Shown piece by piece: positions 39,284 through 49,047 of a stretch of 64,000 nucleotides of DNA; the stretch's first letter is position 1; every line of letters starts with the position of its first letter. Origin of the DNA: Cellvibrionaceae bacterium. Lineage in GTDB: Bacteria; Pseudomonadota; Gammaproteobacteria; Pseudomonadales; Cellvibrionaceae. The notes beneath the pieces were generated by a model. The model ran no database searches, was not told where the DNA came from, and was given only the letters and a program-made list of their open reading frames with translations. The stretch lies in contig JANPZW010000009.1 in the NCBI GenBank assembly GCA_024707385.1, forward strand, positions 310,001 to 374,000. The letters run 5' to 3'. Made by a program: the position numbers and the translations under genes.

Positions 39284-39937
39284 TCAATCCAACAAACCGC
39301 GATCCTTCGCCAAAAACACCGCCTGGGTGCGGCTGCTGGCGGCGAGTTCACGGAGGATGGCGGCCACATGCACTTTAACGGTGCTAGGCGACATGTTCAG
39401 CTGGCGGGCGATTTCTTTGTTGGAGAGGCCGTTCTTCATCTGTTGGAGCACATCCATCTGGCGCTGGGTGAGCTGGATTCTGCCGCCGGAGGACGTTTGA
39501 AATGCCATGGCAGGCACAGCCGTTGCGGGCGCTCCCATGGCCTCAAGGGGAATGTAGATGCCGCCGTTCAGCACTAGTTGGACGGCGGACAGCATGACAT
39601 CTGGGGTGGAAGTTTTGGGGATGAAACCACTGGCGTGTTCTTTCAGCGCGAGCTGGATTAATCCCGAATCTATATGGGCGGACAGCAGGATCACCGGCAG
39701 TTCGGGACGTGCCGCTTTAAGCGCTCGCAATACTTCGACGCCGTTTGAATCCGGCAAGGTGTAGTCGAGCAGCACCAGATCGATTTCCGGGTGATCGCCC
39801 GCCACCTGCAAAGCGGCAGCGGCCGTGCCCACTTCCAACACCAGCGCATCACCCGACATTTTCTGCAGCAGTACCACCAAACCCGCGCGAAACAGCGCGT
39901 GATCGTCCACCAGCAGAAATGTGAAATTGTCATCCAT
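39284..39937 (-). CDS. NarL/LuxR-family response regulator
   Basis: A protein of 217 residues from the ATG at 39937 (an upstream frame to 39988 lacks support). The receiver has FLLVDDHALFRAGLVVLLQK, LVLLDYTLPDSNGVEVLRAL (phospho-Asp) and VILLSAHID. The C-terminal LuxR helix-turn-helix has LTQRQMDVLQQMKNGLSNKE and MSPSTVKVHVAAILRELAA. It would bind DNA as a phosphorylated dimer. Its stop is 3 bases from the kinase stop (convergent), so the two genes are neighbours but not in one operon. Partnership with that kinase is plausible but not shown. Confidence 0.93.
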   Translation of the reverse strand: MDDNFTFLLVDDHALFRAGLVVLLQKMSGDALVLEVGTAAAALQVAGDHPEIDLVLLDYTLPDSNGVEVLRALKAARPELPVILLSAHIDSGLIQLALKEHASGFIPKTSTPDVMLSAVQLVLNGGIYIPLEAMGAPATAVPAMAFQTSSGGRIQLTQRQMDVLQQMKNGLSNKEIARQLNMSPSTVKVHVAAILRELAASSRTQAVFLAKDRGLLD

Positions 39938-40151
39938 AGATTGAACTGTAGTTGCCTTAAAAAGGCAGGTAGACCCCGCCCTCAACAATGCGCCTTTATT
40001 CTGTCGTGACGCATATGGAATTAATCGACCTATTAACTATGGCCTATGAGTCCGAATAAGCAACCTGAGGGCGGCGATAGGCCGCACAAAAAGTAGACTA
40101 AACTTAGTCAAGGAAACATGCGCCAAACCGCTCCGGTCCTGAGGTCATTCC

Positions 40152-40549
40152 ATGCCAGTTGCCGAGATCATGACCCGCAAACTCATCACCGTGTCACCGG
40201 AGCTGTCGATCGCCGAAATCCAGCCCATGTTCACACAGTTCCATCTCCACCACCTGCTGGTGGTCGAAGAGGAAAACTGCTCGGCATCATCTCGGACCGC
40301 GACGTGTTGCGTAACGTGAGCCCCTTCGTGCACACCAGCGCGGAAGACAAAAAAGATAGTTTCACCCTCACCCGCAAAGCGCGTCAGATCATGACAACGG
40401 ATGTAGTGACCGTGGAATCCAAGCTGGGCATCCGCGACGCCTGCGAATTGCTGCTGCAGAAAAAGGTGGGGCTGCTGCCGGTAGTGGACGGGGACAAGCT
40501 GGTAGGGGTGGTGAGTTGGCGGGACATACTGAGTTATTTCATTCAATAA
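40152..40549 (+). CDS. tandem CBS-domain protein, frameshifted
   Basis: With one missing G restored near 40271, this reads as about 132 residues with two CBS motifs. The first has MPVAEIMTRKLITVSPELSI and then HHLLVVEE, joined to GKLLGIISDRDVLRNVSPF. The second has ARQIMTTDVVTVESKLGIRD, GLLPVVDGDKLVGVVSWRDI. The pair forms a Bateman module that binds adenosine nucleotides in other proteins. It is small and stands alone, so it may be a regulatory adaptor. The true start is the ATG at 40152. Confidence 0.85.
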
Positions 40550-40602
40550 CTGCTCATCCTAAGTCCGCGCAGGGAAACCCGGCGTCCGTGCCGGGAGTAA
40601 TA

Positions 40603-43600
40603 TCAAGCGGTTGCGACGGGAGTTGCGTCCGGCTGTTCGGCGTGCTGATGGTCTCGGGCGATCAGCATATAGATCGCCGGAATCACGAACAGGGTGAACA
40701 CGGTTCCAATGGCCATCCCGCCAACCAACACCAGACCGATGGAATTGCGCGCTTCCGCGCCCGCTCCCGTTACCAACACCAAGGGGAAGTGACCCGCAAC
40801 CGTTGCAACGGATGTCATCAGAATCGGCCGCAAACGGGTCAGTGACGCTTCCCGCACCGCTTCCAGCTTGGCCCTCCCCTGCTCCTGCAGCTTGTTGGCG
40901 AACTCCACCACCAGAATCCCGTTCTTGGCGATCAGACCCACCAAGGTGACAAGACCAACCTGTGAATAGATATTCAAAGTCGTCGTCCAGCCATCGGTCC
41001 AATACTGCATCTGCGGATTGGGCATTTTTAGGAAGGTAAAGATCATGGCACCGAACATCGCCAAGGGCACGGAGCCCAGCAGGATCACGAAAGGATCGCG
41101 GAAACTGTTGAACTGCGCTGCGAGCACCAGAAAGATCGCCACCACCGCGAGGGTGAACGCCGGCAGGAACTTGTTGCCCTCGCGGCGCAACTGGCGGGAC
41201 TCGCCGGTGTAATCGATCATGTAGCCTTGCGGCAAAATCTGCGCCGCCTCGTCCTCAAGGAAACGCAGCGCGTCGTCCAGAGGCTGAATCGCAACACCGC
41301 TCAGCTTGACGGCATTCAGCTGCTGAAAGCGGTTTAGTGAACGCGGCACAGTGCGGTGCTGGATTTCCGCGATGGTGCTGAGGGACACCAGTTTGCCCTC
41401 CGGCCCGGTCACGTAGATCTGCTCCAGCTGATCCGGATTGAGCCGGTCCACACGCTTCATCTGCGGGACCACGCGATAACTGCGCCCGCCAATATTGAAG
41501 CGGTTGACGTAACCGCCACCCAGCATCACGCCAAGATCCGCGCCCACCTGCTGCATGTCCAACCCGAGATCGGCAACCTTGTCGCGATCAAGCACCACAT
41601 GCGCTTCCGGCAGGTCCACCCGCGTATCAATGATCGGCGGGAACGCGAACATGCCGCTCTGCATGGCCTTCATCTGCAATTGCTCGGCGAACTTGAGAAT
41701 CTCTTCCGGTTCGGCGGTGGAGGCAATAATGACTTCCACAGGAAAGTCGCCACCACCCGGCAGTGCGGGGGTGTCACCGGGAACATGTTGATGCCGGGAA
41801 TGGCACCCAGACGCTGGGTCGCTTCCGGCATCAGATCGAACACCGAGCGCTCGCGCTGTTCCCATGGCTCCAACACCATGCCGCCGAAGCCGCTGGTGGG
41901 CATGGTGAGCTGGAAGGTGAACTCGGTCTCGGGGAAGGTCATGAAAACGCGGTTGGCCTCGGCGGCGTAGATACTCGCCTGCTCCATGGAGGAATTCGAT
42001 GAACCCTCGACAATGCCGAAGATAACCCCCTGGTCTTCGGTCGGCGCCAGCTCTTTCACCGATACCATGAACATGGGGATCGTCAAGATGGAAATCACGC
42101 CCCAGACAATATAGACGGCAACCCGGTTGCGCAGCGTCACGTCCAGCCAGCGGCTGTAGCCATCGCGGATGCGATCAAAGGTGTGCGCCACTTTGGCGGC
42201 AAAACCATGACTCTCGATGTCCCGCGTCAACATACGCGCCGACATCATGGGCGACAGGGTCAAGGCCACAATGCCGGAAATGGTCACTGCGCCCGCGAGG
42301 GTAAAGGCAAATTCGCGGAACAGTGAGCCGGTCAACCCGCCTTGCAGACCTATAGGCAGATAAACCGCGATCAAGGTTGCTGTCATGGCGATCACCGGTC
42401 CCACCAGTTCGCGGGCACCGAGCAGGGCCGCCTCGGTGGGACTCTTGCCTTCGCTTATATGGCGCTCAACGTTTTCCACCACCACAATCGCGTCATCCAC
42501 CACAATCCCCACGGACAACACAATGGCCAGCAGCGTCAGCAGATTGAGACTGAAGCCGAACAACTGCATCAGAAAAACCGCGCCAATCAGAGACAGGGGA
42601 ATGGCGATAACGGGAATGATCACCGAACGTATAGAACCGAGGAACAGAAAGATAACGCCCACCACGATCAGCAGGGTTTCCGTCATGGTTTTCAGTACTT
42701 CATGGATGGAGCTTTCGATGTAGGCCGTGGCGTCGTAGGCGATCACCCCCTCAAGCCCGCGCGGCAGGGAAGCCTGCATCGCTTTCATCTCCTCGCGGAC
42801 GAGCTGCATCACATCCAGCGAATTGGCATTCGGGAGCGGCCAAATACCCATGAAGACGGCGGTTTTGCCAGAGTAGCGCACTTCGCTGTCGTAACTTTCC
42901 GAGCCGAGAACCACATCCGCCACATCGCGCAGACGGATGACGGCGCCATTCTCCGAACGCACCACCAGATCCTGGAACTCCGACACTTTGGACAAATCCG
43001 TATTGGCCGAGAGATTAACCTGGATGTAACTGCCCTTGGTTTTACCCAGGGCGGCGAGATAATTATTCGATGCCAGAGCCTGGCGGATCTGCACTGGCGT
43101 CACATTCAAGGCCGCCATACGTTCGGGCTTCAGCCAAATGCGCATGGCGAAGGTGCGGGCACCGAGAACGTCCGCCCGCTGCACTCCCTCCAGGGCCGAC
43201 AGACGCGGTTGCACCACGCGGCTGAGGAAGTCCGTGATCTGATTGTCCTCCAGAATATCCGAGCTGAAGCTGAGGTAAGCCGACGCGAAGGCGCTGTCCG
43301 CGCTCTCGACGTTGATCAGCGGCACTTCCGCTTCCGGCGGCAGGTCGCCGCGCACCTGATTGACCTTGGCGGTAACTTCCGACAGCGCCTTGATCGGATC
43401 GTAGTTCAGCTGCAGGCGCACCTGGATATTGGAAATACCCTGGGAGCTCTGCGACTGGATATAGTCGATGCCGTCGGCACCCGCGATGGCGCGCTCCAGC
43501 GGGGTGGTGATAAAACCGCGCACCAGCTCGGCACTGGCGCCGATATAAGCGGTGCTCACGGTAATAACCGCGTTGTCGCTGCGCGGATACTGGCGCACGG

Positions 43601-43706
43601 TAAGCGAGGAGATCGCCTGCAAACCGGCGATGATAATGATCAGGTTGACCACTATCGCCAACACCGGGCGGCGAATGAAGATATCGGTAAAGGATTTCAT
43701 AGGCAT
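40603..43706 (-). CDS. RND (HAE-1) multidrug efflux inner-membrane transporter, frameshifted
   Basis: About 1,035 residues, the normal length of AcrB/MexB-class pumps, after adding one G to the G5 run 41767-41771. The N-terminus is KSFTDIFIRRPVLAIVVNLI, followed by periplasmic porter domains. The proton-relay pair is in VGIVVDDAIVVVENVERH (Asp-Asp), with FREFAFTLAGAVTISGIVAL nearby. The second half has AFTLAVVAIFLVLAAQFNSF, VGLIAKNGILVVEFANKL and LVLVGGMAIGTVFTLFVIP. It couples proton influx to export of drugs or other amphiphiles. The adaptor gene lies directly upstream in the same operon; no TolC-type gene is present. The substrate is unknown. Met3 (43700) is an equally good start. Confidence 0.92.
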
Positions 43707-43759
43707 GGGCTACGGAAGTTGTACGGGCGACGTGCGGGGCGGCCGAAGCCGCCTCAACC

Positions 43760-44888
43760 TTAGGAATCTTTGGGTGTGGGCGTCAGAGAGAAAGTTGGTT
43801 TGATCTCGTTGTTGACGGCCACCGGCGCACCGTTCTGCAACTTGAACACACCCGAGACCACCACTGTCTGCTCTTCACTGACACCTTTAGTAATGGCGAC
43901 AAAATCCCCCAGAGTCCTGCCGAGCTGGACAAACTGCTGGCGTGCCACCAAGTGCTTTTCGCCGGTCGGGCTGGTTTCCTCTTCGACGACGAATACTGAA
44001 TCGCCATAGGTGGCGTAAGCCACTGCCGTAGTAGGCACCGCCAATACCGGCTCCTGCTGGGGCAGAATCACCTTCACCGATCCGAACATACCGGGCAGCA
44101 GTTTCTGCTCGGGATTTTCCACGGTTGCCTGTACCCGCACATTGCGGGTGGCAGGGTCCACTTCCGGATCTATCGCGGTGATAACACCTTCAAAAGTCTG
44201 GCCGGGCGCCGCATCGGTTTTCATACGCACCGGCAGACCGGGTTCAATCAGCGCGAGGCTTTGTTGCGGTAGAGAAAAATTGAGAAACATGGTGTCCACG
44301 GCCTGCAGCGACACAATGGGTGCGCCGCTCGCCAGATCCTGGCCCACATTCACCAGACGAATACCGAGCCGCCCACCAAAAAGGAGCTTTAAGCGTTTTC
44401 TTGGCAATGCTGGTACGAAAGGTATCGGCCTGGGCCTGGGCTTCTTTGTAGCGCGCCTCGGAGGTATCGAGATCCGCCTTGGAGGAAGCGCGCTTGGTGT
44501 ACAGCTCGCGCACCCGCTCCACATTGACTCGCGCCAATTCGACATTGGCTTCGGCAGCGCGCAATTGCGCGGTTTCCGAAGTCACGTCCTGCTGAATCAG
44601 CGGTGCACCTTTTTCCACTCGACTGCCAGGAGTGAAATAAATCTCGGTGACGCGACCGGGAATGTCCGCCGCAATGACCACACCCTGGACCGCCTCAAGC
44701 GACGCCACTGCATCCAGCGACACCTCCCAGGTCTGCTTTTCCACTTTATGAGTCGCGACTGTGGCGGGCGGTGGGGTCATGGTGGATGCGGCCGAAATCA
44801 GGTCGCGAATCTGAATCGCTTTAATGCCTCCAAGAAGGCCAATCAACGCGAACAACGCAAGCAAAGTGAAAGCAACGTTCTTGATCAT
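43760..44888 (-). CDS. RND efflux periplasmic adaptor (HlyD/MFP family), frameshifted
   Basis: With one base removed from the A5 run 44378-44382, this reads as about 375 residues. There is one N-terminal membrane anchor from the ATG at 44888 (IKNVAFTLLALFALIGLL). The lipoyl/hairpin region has VVIAADIPGRVTEIYFTPGS and a helical hairpin LRAAEANVELARVNVERVRE. The frames join as LKAPFGGRLGIRLVNVGQ. The beta-barrel part has PGLPVRMKTDAAPGQTFEGV, IDPEVDPATRNVRVQATVEN and LPGMFGSVKV. It would bridge the RND pump to an outer-membrane channel. It lies 54 bases upstream of the pump gene. Confidence 0.9.
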
Positions 44889-45206
44889 GAGGCGACTACC
44901 GCTAACTAGGGGAAACCGGCCCGGCTCCGCGCCGGACGTTAAACTGCAAAATCGGGAAGGATGACTTAAATGATGACCGGAGCGGATGCGCAAACAGCAA
45001 ACCGGGCCGTGCATGCTACGGTATCAAATAAGTTTCAGATGCAAAAAAATGTAACCGCGCACCGTGGCGCTGGCCACATGCATACAGCGGTCCGACACTA
45101 GGTGGTTCCTTGAGGGAGTCTGGTGAGTCCGTTGACAGCGGCGGAGAATATAAACCCTAAATCAGGGCGGAGCAAGGCACAAACCGACTAGTTTGTCTCA
45201 AGTGAA
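44889..45206. other. intergenic region
   Basis: About 320 bases upstream of the efflux operon and downstream of the ferritin-like gene. I see no gene. It must hold the efflux promoter and possibly a regulator site, but no palindrome stands out. Confidence 0.5.
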
Positions 45207-45225
45207 AAGCCCGCGTGGCGGGCTT
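45205..45225 (-). terminator. terminator of the ferritin-like gene
   Basis: On the minus strand AAGCCCGC, loop CAC, GCGGGCTT, then TTT: an 8-bp stem. It lies 31 bases beyond the stop at 45256. Confidence 0.78.
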
Positions 45226-45255
45226 ACCAACCAAGCCTAGGAATCAGACTTAGGT

Positions 45256-45828
45256 TCAAGCCACTGCACGGCGCGCAGGTTCCGGGCGCAGGGATTCAAT
45301 ACGGGCCGCGAGCCGATCCGAATGCTCTTGTTCACGATCCATTATCTCCTTGAGCAGATCGCGCGTGGCAATGTCCCGGGCAGCGACAAAACGAATCATT
45401 TCACGATAGATGTCGATCGCAATCCGCCCGCCAATCAGATCCTCTTGCAACATATCTAACTGGCTTTCCGTACAGGTGTAATCACTGTAGCCGCGCTGTG
45501 CAAGAACATGGGGATTGAAATCCGCATGGCCACCGAGCTCCGTAATACGTGCAGCTATTTTTTCCACGTATCCCTGTTCTTCCGTGACATGCTGCATAAA
45601 CTCCGAGTCGGCGAGCTTGATTTCCTCACCAGGAGCGGCAAATCCGTGGCTGGCGAAATAATGCGCCTTATAACGCATGGTACAGATCAGCGCGGTGGCC
45701 ATCGCCTCATTCAGCAGATCGATAACTGCGTGCTTGGAATGTTCCTCATTTTGGGAACAAGCGATCATATAGCGGCGCGCCCTCGCCCGCCTGGAACTCA
45801 TATCATCAATAAAAGTGGTATTTGACAT
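45256..45828 (-). CDS. ferritin-like domain protein (bacterioferritin-related)
   Basis: A 190-residue, all-helical protein. Four-helix-bundle positions can be seen: LLNEAMATALICTMRYKAHY, HVTEEQGYVEKIAARITELGG, DMLQEDLIGGRIAIDIYREM and IMDREQEHSDRLAARIES. In iron-storing relatives the second helix ends E-x-x-H; here EEQGY has a tyrosine at the histidine position, while the last helix keeps EQEH. It could be an iron-handling or oxidative-stress protein with an altered diiron site, or non-ferroxidase. A sigma-54-like element faces it from 46101-46115. It is a single gene. Confidence 0.8.
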   Translation of the reverse strand: MSNTTFIDDMSSRRARARRYMIACSQNEEHSKHAVIDLLNEAMATALICTMRYKAHYFASHGFAAPGEEIKLADSEFMQHVTEEQGYVEKIAARITELGGHADFNPHVLAQRGYSDYTCTESQLDMLQEDLIGGRIAIDIYREMIRFVAARDIATRDLLKEIMDREQEHSDRLAARIESLRPEPARRAVA

Positions 45829-46017
45829 TGGGTACCCCTCGCAGAGCGGACGCTAAGCGATCCGCGTCCTCATGGATTCAATCAATCGCGCATGATCTAG
45901 CGGCTACATAATCTAGCGGCTAAATGTCCACATGCTTGGTTATGCGGTTGATCACTTCAGCGCAGCTGCATTTTTGCGACTTGCCGCTTACTCACAAATA
46001 TCCATCTGTCTATCTAT

Positions 46018-46075
46018 GTCTGCATTAGGCGATGTCTGTCTGCATTAGAAGACGATGCCTGTCTGCATTAGGCGA
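46018..46075. repeat. three imperfect direct repeats
   Basis: GTCTGCATTAGGCGA, GTCTGCATTAGAAGACGA and GTCTGCATTAGGCGA start at 46018, 46038 and 46061. The first and third agree over 15 bases. Confidence 0.65.
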
Positions 46076-46100
46076 CTGCTCGTGAGCGACAGCCGATTTT

Positions 46101-46115
46101 GCAGATTCCATGCCA
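46101..46115 (-). promoter_or_regulatory. weak sigma-54-like -24/-12 element toward ferritin-like gene
   Basis: Read on the minus strand, TGGCATGGAATCTGC has GG and GC at the correct 10-base gap and two mismatches to TGGCACG-N4-TTGC. It lies about 270 bases upstream of the ferritin-like start, rather far, so support is moderate. Confidence 0.35.
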
Positions 46116-46297
46116 GCGACCGGCAAACCACCGGAGCCCCGCGAATCGGCAAACACGTGAAAAAATCCATCCAAAGAAGAGCCGAGATTTACACAGATTG
46201 CAACGCTTTTTGCAAAAACTGAACTGGCACCCCAACAATGCCCGGAATTCGCGCCAACATATAAAACAATTCCTTATAAAAAATAGAAAAATTCGAG

Positions 46298-46312
46298 TGG
46301 CACAGAATCAGC
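46298..46312 (+). promoter_or_regulatory. sigma-54-like promoter of the AI-2E family gene
   Basis: TGGCACAGAATCAGC keeps the GG-N10-GC geometry and a complete TGGCAC. It predicts transcription near 46324, about 23 bases before the ATG at 46347. Confidence 0.5.
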
Positions 46313-46346
46313 TTTATCGGTCGGATCGGCATCCTGCGGACATATT

Positions 46347-47498
46347 ATGGAAACGCTACAGAACAAGACCGAAATTTTTGAAACAAGCCAGCCTACAGCT
46401 CCGCTGTCATTGCGGATCCTGACGCTGGTTGTCGTGATCACAATTATTTATTTCGCCAAAATGATTCTGCTGCCAATACTGGTGGCGGCCTTTATAGCGC
46501 TGTTCGCCTCGCCCATGGTGCGTTCGCTGGAAGACTTCCGCATTCCAAAACCTTTGGCCAGCCTGCTGTTGGAGGCGGCGTTGATCATAGGCGTCATCTA
46601 TATATTTTCACTGTTATTCGAACCTGCTATGCGCTGGCTGGAAGCGGCACCACTTATAGGTGATCGTCTGGCTGATGGCATTCGACAGGTATCCGCCAGT
46701 TTTGGCGTCGCGCGCAATTCAGCAGCGGGAGACGCATCCTCCGCTATAGAACAGGCAATGGACTCCACCATGGTCAGCCTTGCCTCCATGTTTGCGCAAA
46801 CCACCGTGCTACTCATAGTGCAGGGATTTGCCGTCATCATCATGATTTATTTTTTTCTCGTCTACGGTGACGACCTGATGCGCAATATCGTCAAAGCGCA
46901 GCAGACGTTCTCTGATAAAAAATTGACCGTCATTATGTTTCAAGTGATTCGCGATGACGTATCCATGTACATCCTCTGGGTCTCATTGATCAACGTCGCT
47001 CTCGGTATCTGCACTGCGGTGGCACTGTCACTTGCCGGCGTCCAGGATGCTTTTCTCTGGGGAGCTCTGGCGACGATTCTCAATTACGCACCATACGTGG
47101 GGCCGCTGGTTTTGATCGGTATATTGACCGCCGTCGGCTTTGCCGAACACGAATCCTTACTCGGTATCGCCAAGGCGCCCGCTATTTTCTTCGTGCTCAA
47201 CCTGATTGAAGGTCAATTTGTCACTCCAACGGTGCTAGGACGCAGATTCAACATCAACCCCCTGCTGGTGGTTTTATGGATGTTTATTTGGGGCTGGTTG
47301 TGGGGCGTGGGCGGCATGTTGCTGGCGATACCGTTACTGATGTGCATAAAACTCGCGTTGCATCATCTGCGCTTGATCGGTAATTGGGTGGAAATCTTCA
47401 ACGGCTGTACTCACGAAGAAGCCAACCCTAACTGTAAAAAACTCGGGTTTCTTGCAAAGTTTACAAAAGCTCGAACGGAAACCGACTCCACCAGCTGA
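46347..47498 (+). CDS. AI-2E family transporter (PerM/TqsA-like)
   Basis: A 383-residue inner-membrane protein with about eight helices. The N-terminal pair has TLVVVITIIYFAKMILLPIL and ALFASPMVRSLEDFRIPKPL. The conserved C-terminal part has NYAPYVGPLVLIGILTAVGF, FVTPTVLGRRFNINPLLVVL and WGVGGMLLAIPLLMCIKL, diagnostic of the AI-2E family. Members export autoinducer-2 or other small molecules, and some help ion or osmotic balance; the substrate here is open. It is the first rightward gene of the small-protein cluster, with a sigma-54-like element just upstream and another after its stop. Confidence 0.93.
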   Translation: METLQNKTEIFETSQPTAPLSLRILTLVVVITIIYFAKMILLPILVAAFIALFASPMVRSLEDFRIPKPLASLLLEAALIIGVIYIFSLLFEPAMRWLEAAPLIGDRLADGIRQVSASFGVARNSAAGDASSAIEQAMDSTMVSLASMFAQTTVLLIVQGFAVIIMIYFFLVYGDDLMRNIVKAQQTFSDKKLTVIMFQVIRDDVSMYILWVSLINVALGICTAVALSLAGVQDAFLWGALATILNYAPYVGPLVLIGILTAVGFAEHESLLGIAKAPAIFFVLNLIEGQFVTPTVLGRRFNINPLLVVLWMFIWGWLWGVGGMLLAIPLLMCIKLALHHLRLIGNWVEIFNGCTHEEANPNCKKLGFLAKFTKARTETDSTS

Positions 47499-47508
47499 TA
47501 TTCAGCAC

Positions 47509-47523
47509 TGGCACGGTTCTTGT
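47509..47523 (+). promoter_or_regulatory. sigma-54-like promoter of the DUF883-type operon
   Basis: TGGCACGGTTCTTGT matches TGGCACG-N4-TTGC at all defined positions except the last base (GT in place of GC). It begins 11 bases after the AI-2E gene stop and 107 bases before the next ATG. Confidence 0.5.
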
Positions 47524-47615
47524 TATTTCAACCTCGCGCAGCCGGTAACTGTCCTGGCAAAGCCTGGAAAGCGCCTTTACCGGATCAATTAAAAAACTGA
47601 CACAGGAAATGCCTT

Positions 47616-47963
47616 ATGAATATTCAGCAACCCACCACAAGTGCACGTCCGACCTTCGAAACCGAAAAGCCCAATGGCAACCATCAGGAGCGCATTCGCT
47701 CTTCCGAACACAATATGAGCGAACAAGCAGCACGTATCGGCGACGCGTTGGAGCAGATGAAAAAAGCCTCAGCGAGCATTTATGATGCGGTAGCTTGCTT
47801 CGGTCTGGCATCTGGCGACATCGCCAAAATCAAATTCAGTGAGGGCAAGCGCAAAGCTTGGGAGCTAGAAGAGCAAGCCGAAAGCAAAATGGCTGAAAAA
47901 CCTTTGCTATACGTCGGCGCCGCATTCGCGCTGGGCTGGTTATTTTCTCGTCTAACCCGTTAA
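47616..47963 (+). CDS. DUF883/ElaB/YqjD-like membrane-associated protein
   Basis: A 115-residue protein. The N-terminal half is hydrophilic, Glu/Lys-rich and helical (QAARIGDALEQMKKASASIY), and the C-terminus KPLLYVGAAFALGWLFSRL is a single membrane anchor, as in ElaB/YqjD. In E. coli these proteins bind ribosomes at the inner membrane in stationary phase. AGGAAA lies just before the ATG. It starts a three-gene group with YqjE-like and YqjK-like genes, the same order as yqjD-yqjE-yqjK. Confidence 0.82.
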   Translation: MNIQQPTTSARPTFETEKPNGNHQERIRSSEHNMSEQAARIGDALEQMKKASASIYDAVACFGLASGDIAKIKFSEGKRKAWELEEQAESKMAEKPLLYVGAAFALGWLFSRLTR

Positions 47964-48006
47964 TCATTAATAATTACGGCGATCCATTCCGCAGCGGGAA
48001 ATAAAA

Positions 48007-48437
48007 ATGACAGCGAGCACAGAGACAGAATCCAGAACCGACGAAACACTCACCTCGAACGCGGCAGAGCCTCGCGAGAATCCATCACTGATGGTGCTCG
48101 CCGGGGACGCCCTGGCCGTGGCCAAAAGCTTTTGGAGCTGGTAGCTCTGGAATTCAGCTTGGCCATAGGGTCACTGCCAAAAATCGTTGGACTTGTTATC
48201 GCCCTCTTTTTTCTGTCTCTGTTCGCCTGGCTGTCGATTGCCGCTGCGGTTGGCTGGCTGGCTTACGCCCTGCTGGGTTCGGCCGGCTGGGGGATCGCCG
48301 GCTTCCTGGCGATGCAAATAATAGCTTTATTGGTATGCCGCTCTTTAATGGCAACTTATGTGAAATATCTGTCACTGCCAAACACACGCGACTTTGTTAA
48401 AACCATGCGAGAAAATTTCCGTGAAGCAACTCGCTGA
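48007..48437 (+). CDS. YqjE-like/phage-holin-family membrane protein, frameshifted
   Basis: One T is missing from the T4 run 48130-48133; adding it joins an N-terminal hydrophilic part (MTASTETESRTDETLTSN) to ELVALEFSLAIGSLPKIVGL and gives about 143 residues. Two hydrophobic hairpins follow (LVIALFFLSLFAWLSIAAAV; WGIAGFLAMQIIALLVC), typical of the YqjE/phage-holin-family-6 group. These are not true phage lysis proteins; they accompany YqjD-like proteins. GGGAA precedes the ATG at 48007. The stop overlaps the next start. Confidence 0.8.
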
Positions 48438-48639
48438 AATCCAATCTCATACCATGCGCCTTATTGGTGAATACCAGCTTTTGCAAACCCATTGGCGCGC
48501 ACATCCACTAAGCGACTTTCGCTACAAAAAAGTGTTATTTATCGGCGGTGGTGCGCTTTTGGTCTGGCTATCCAGGTATCCTGCTGTGCGTCGAACTTAC
48601 GTTTTGGCCAGCCTTGTCACAAAAACCCCTTTCAATTAA
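48421..48639 (+). CDS. YqjK-like small membrane protein
   Basis: A 72-residue product from the GTG at 48421 (an ATG at 48394 in frame is also possible). It overlaps the end of the YqjE-like gene by 17 bases, a sign of coupling. The body is a helical charged N-terminus and one hydrophobic segment (KVLFIGGGALLVWLSRYP). Size, place and layout match YqjK. The function is unknown. Confidence 0.65.
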   Translation: MKQLAEIQSHTMRLIGEYQLLQTHWRAHPLSDFRYKKVLFIGGGALLVWLSRYPAVRRTYVLASLVTKTPFN

Positions 48640-49047
48640 AGTACGGAACGCCAAATGGCCCTCTTCACTGCGCAGCAGAGAAAAAGACGCGTCACTTTGG
48701 TGGGTTTAGCGATAAAGCCAGATGGGTGCGCTCAAGGAAATGAGGAACTGATTAACTCTGCAACAGCGGAGTGCACCTTTCGGGGTCAGGGTGAAGATGG
48801 CTTTCCCCCAAAACCTAACCTTGGAAATGGTGAATCCTAAGGCTCTCCATGATGTTCTTTGCTTCCCTGAGGCTATTTATCTTGGATCGACGCCCTCATA
48901 TACGCGGCGCCGATTGCCGTGTTTCCAAGGGTGCATAAGTAAAGCTGGGCGGAATCCGGATGTTTCTGCACAACATAATTCTTATTAAACGTTCAGACTC
49001 CACGTCACCACATTGCCAGTGGCACGTTGAGTTTAAACAGGTTTATC
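48640..49047. other. intergenic region
   Basis: No convincing gene; short frames here lack a good start, domain or codon bias. The downstream end merges with the hairpin-rich leader at 49048-49165. Confidence 0.5.

Larger units (their letters stand above)
45829..46346. other. intergenic region with short repeats and promoter-like elements
   Basis: About 520 bases without a gene. It contains ATCTAGCGGCTA twice (45895-45906 and 45911-45922) and three copies of GTCTGCATTAG at 46018, 46038 and 46061. It also contains promoter-like elements at 46101-46115 (leftward) and 46298-46312 (rightward). Confidence 0.6.

Noticed and set aside
40096..40109. GACTAA-AC-TTAGTC dyad before the CBS gene as an operator
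   Set aside because: The 6-bp arms are short enough to arise by chance and no regulator is adjacent.
42342..43763. A 473-residue plus-strand frame opposite the RND transporter
   Set aside because: It is very His/Arg/Gln-rich and the real protein on the minus strand is unmistakable.
44142..44909. A 255-residue plus-strand frame across the efflux adaptor gene
   Set aside because: It is the shadow of the conserved adaptor on the other strand; it has no recognisable domain.
46204..46220. TGGCACCCCAACAATGC near the AI-2E gene as a second sigma-54 element
   Set aside because: GC lies two bases too far from GG; the better-spaced element is 46298-46312.
48007..48437. Phage origin because of the holin-family name
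   Set aside because: No other phage genes are present; the order DUF883-YqjE-YqjK is a known chromosomal set.
48655..48988. Frames of 60-65 residues after the YqjK-like gene
   Set aside because: No ribosome-binding site, no similarity to known families and low-complexity composition.
49020..49034. TGGCACG followed by TTGAGTTT as a sigma-54 promoter of the regulator gene
   Set aside because: The -24 half is perfect but there is no GC at the -12 position, so the spacing rule fails.
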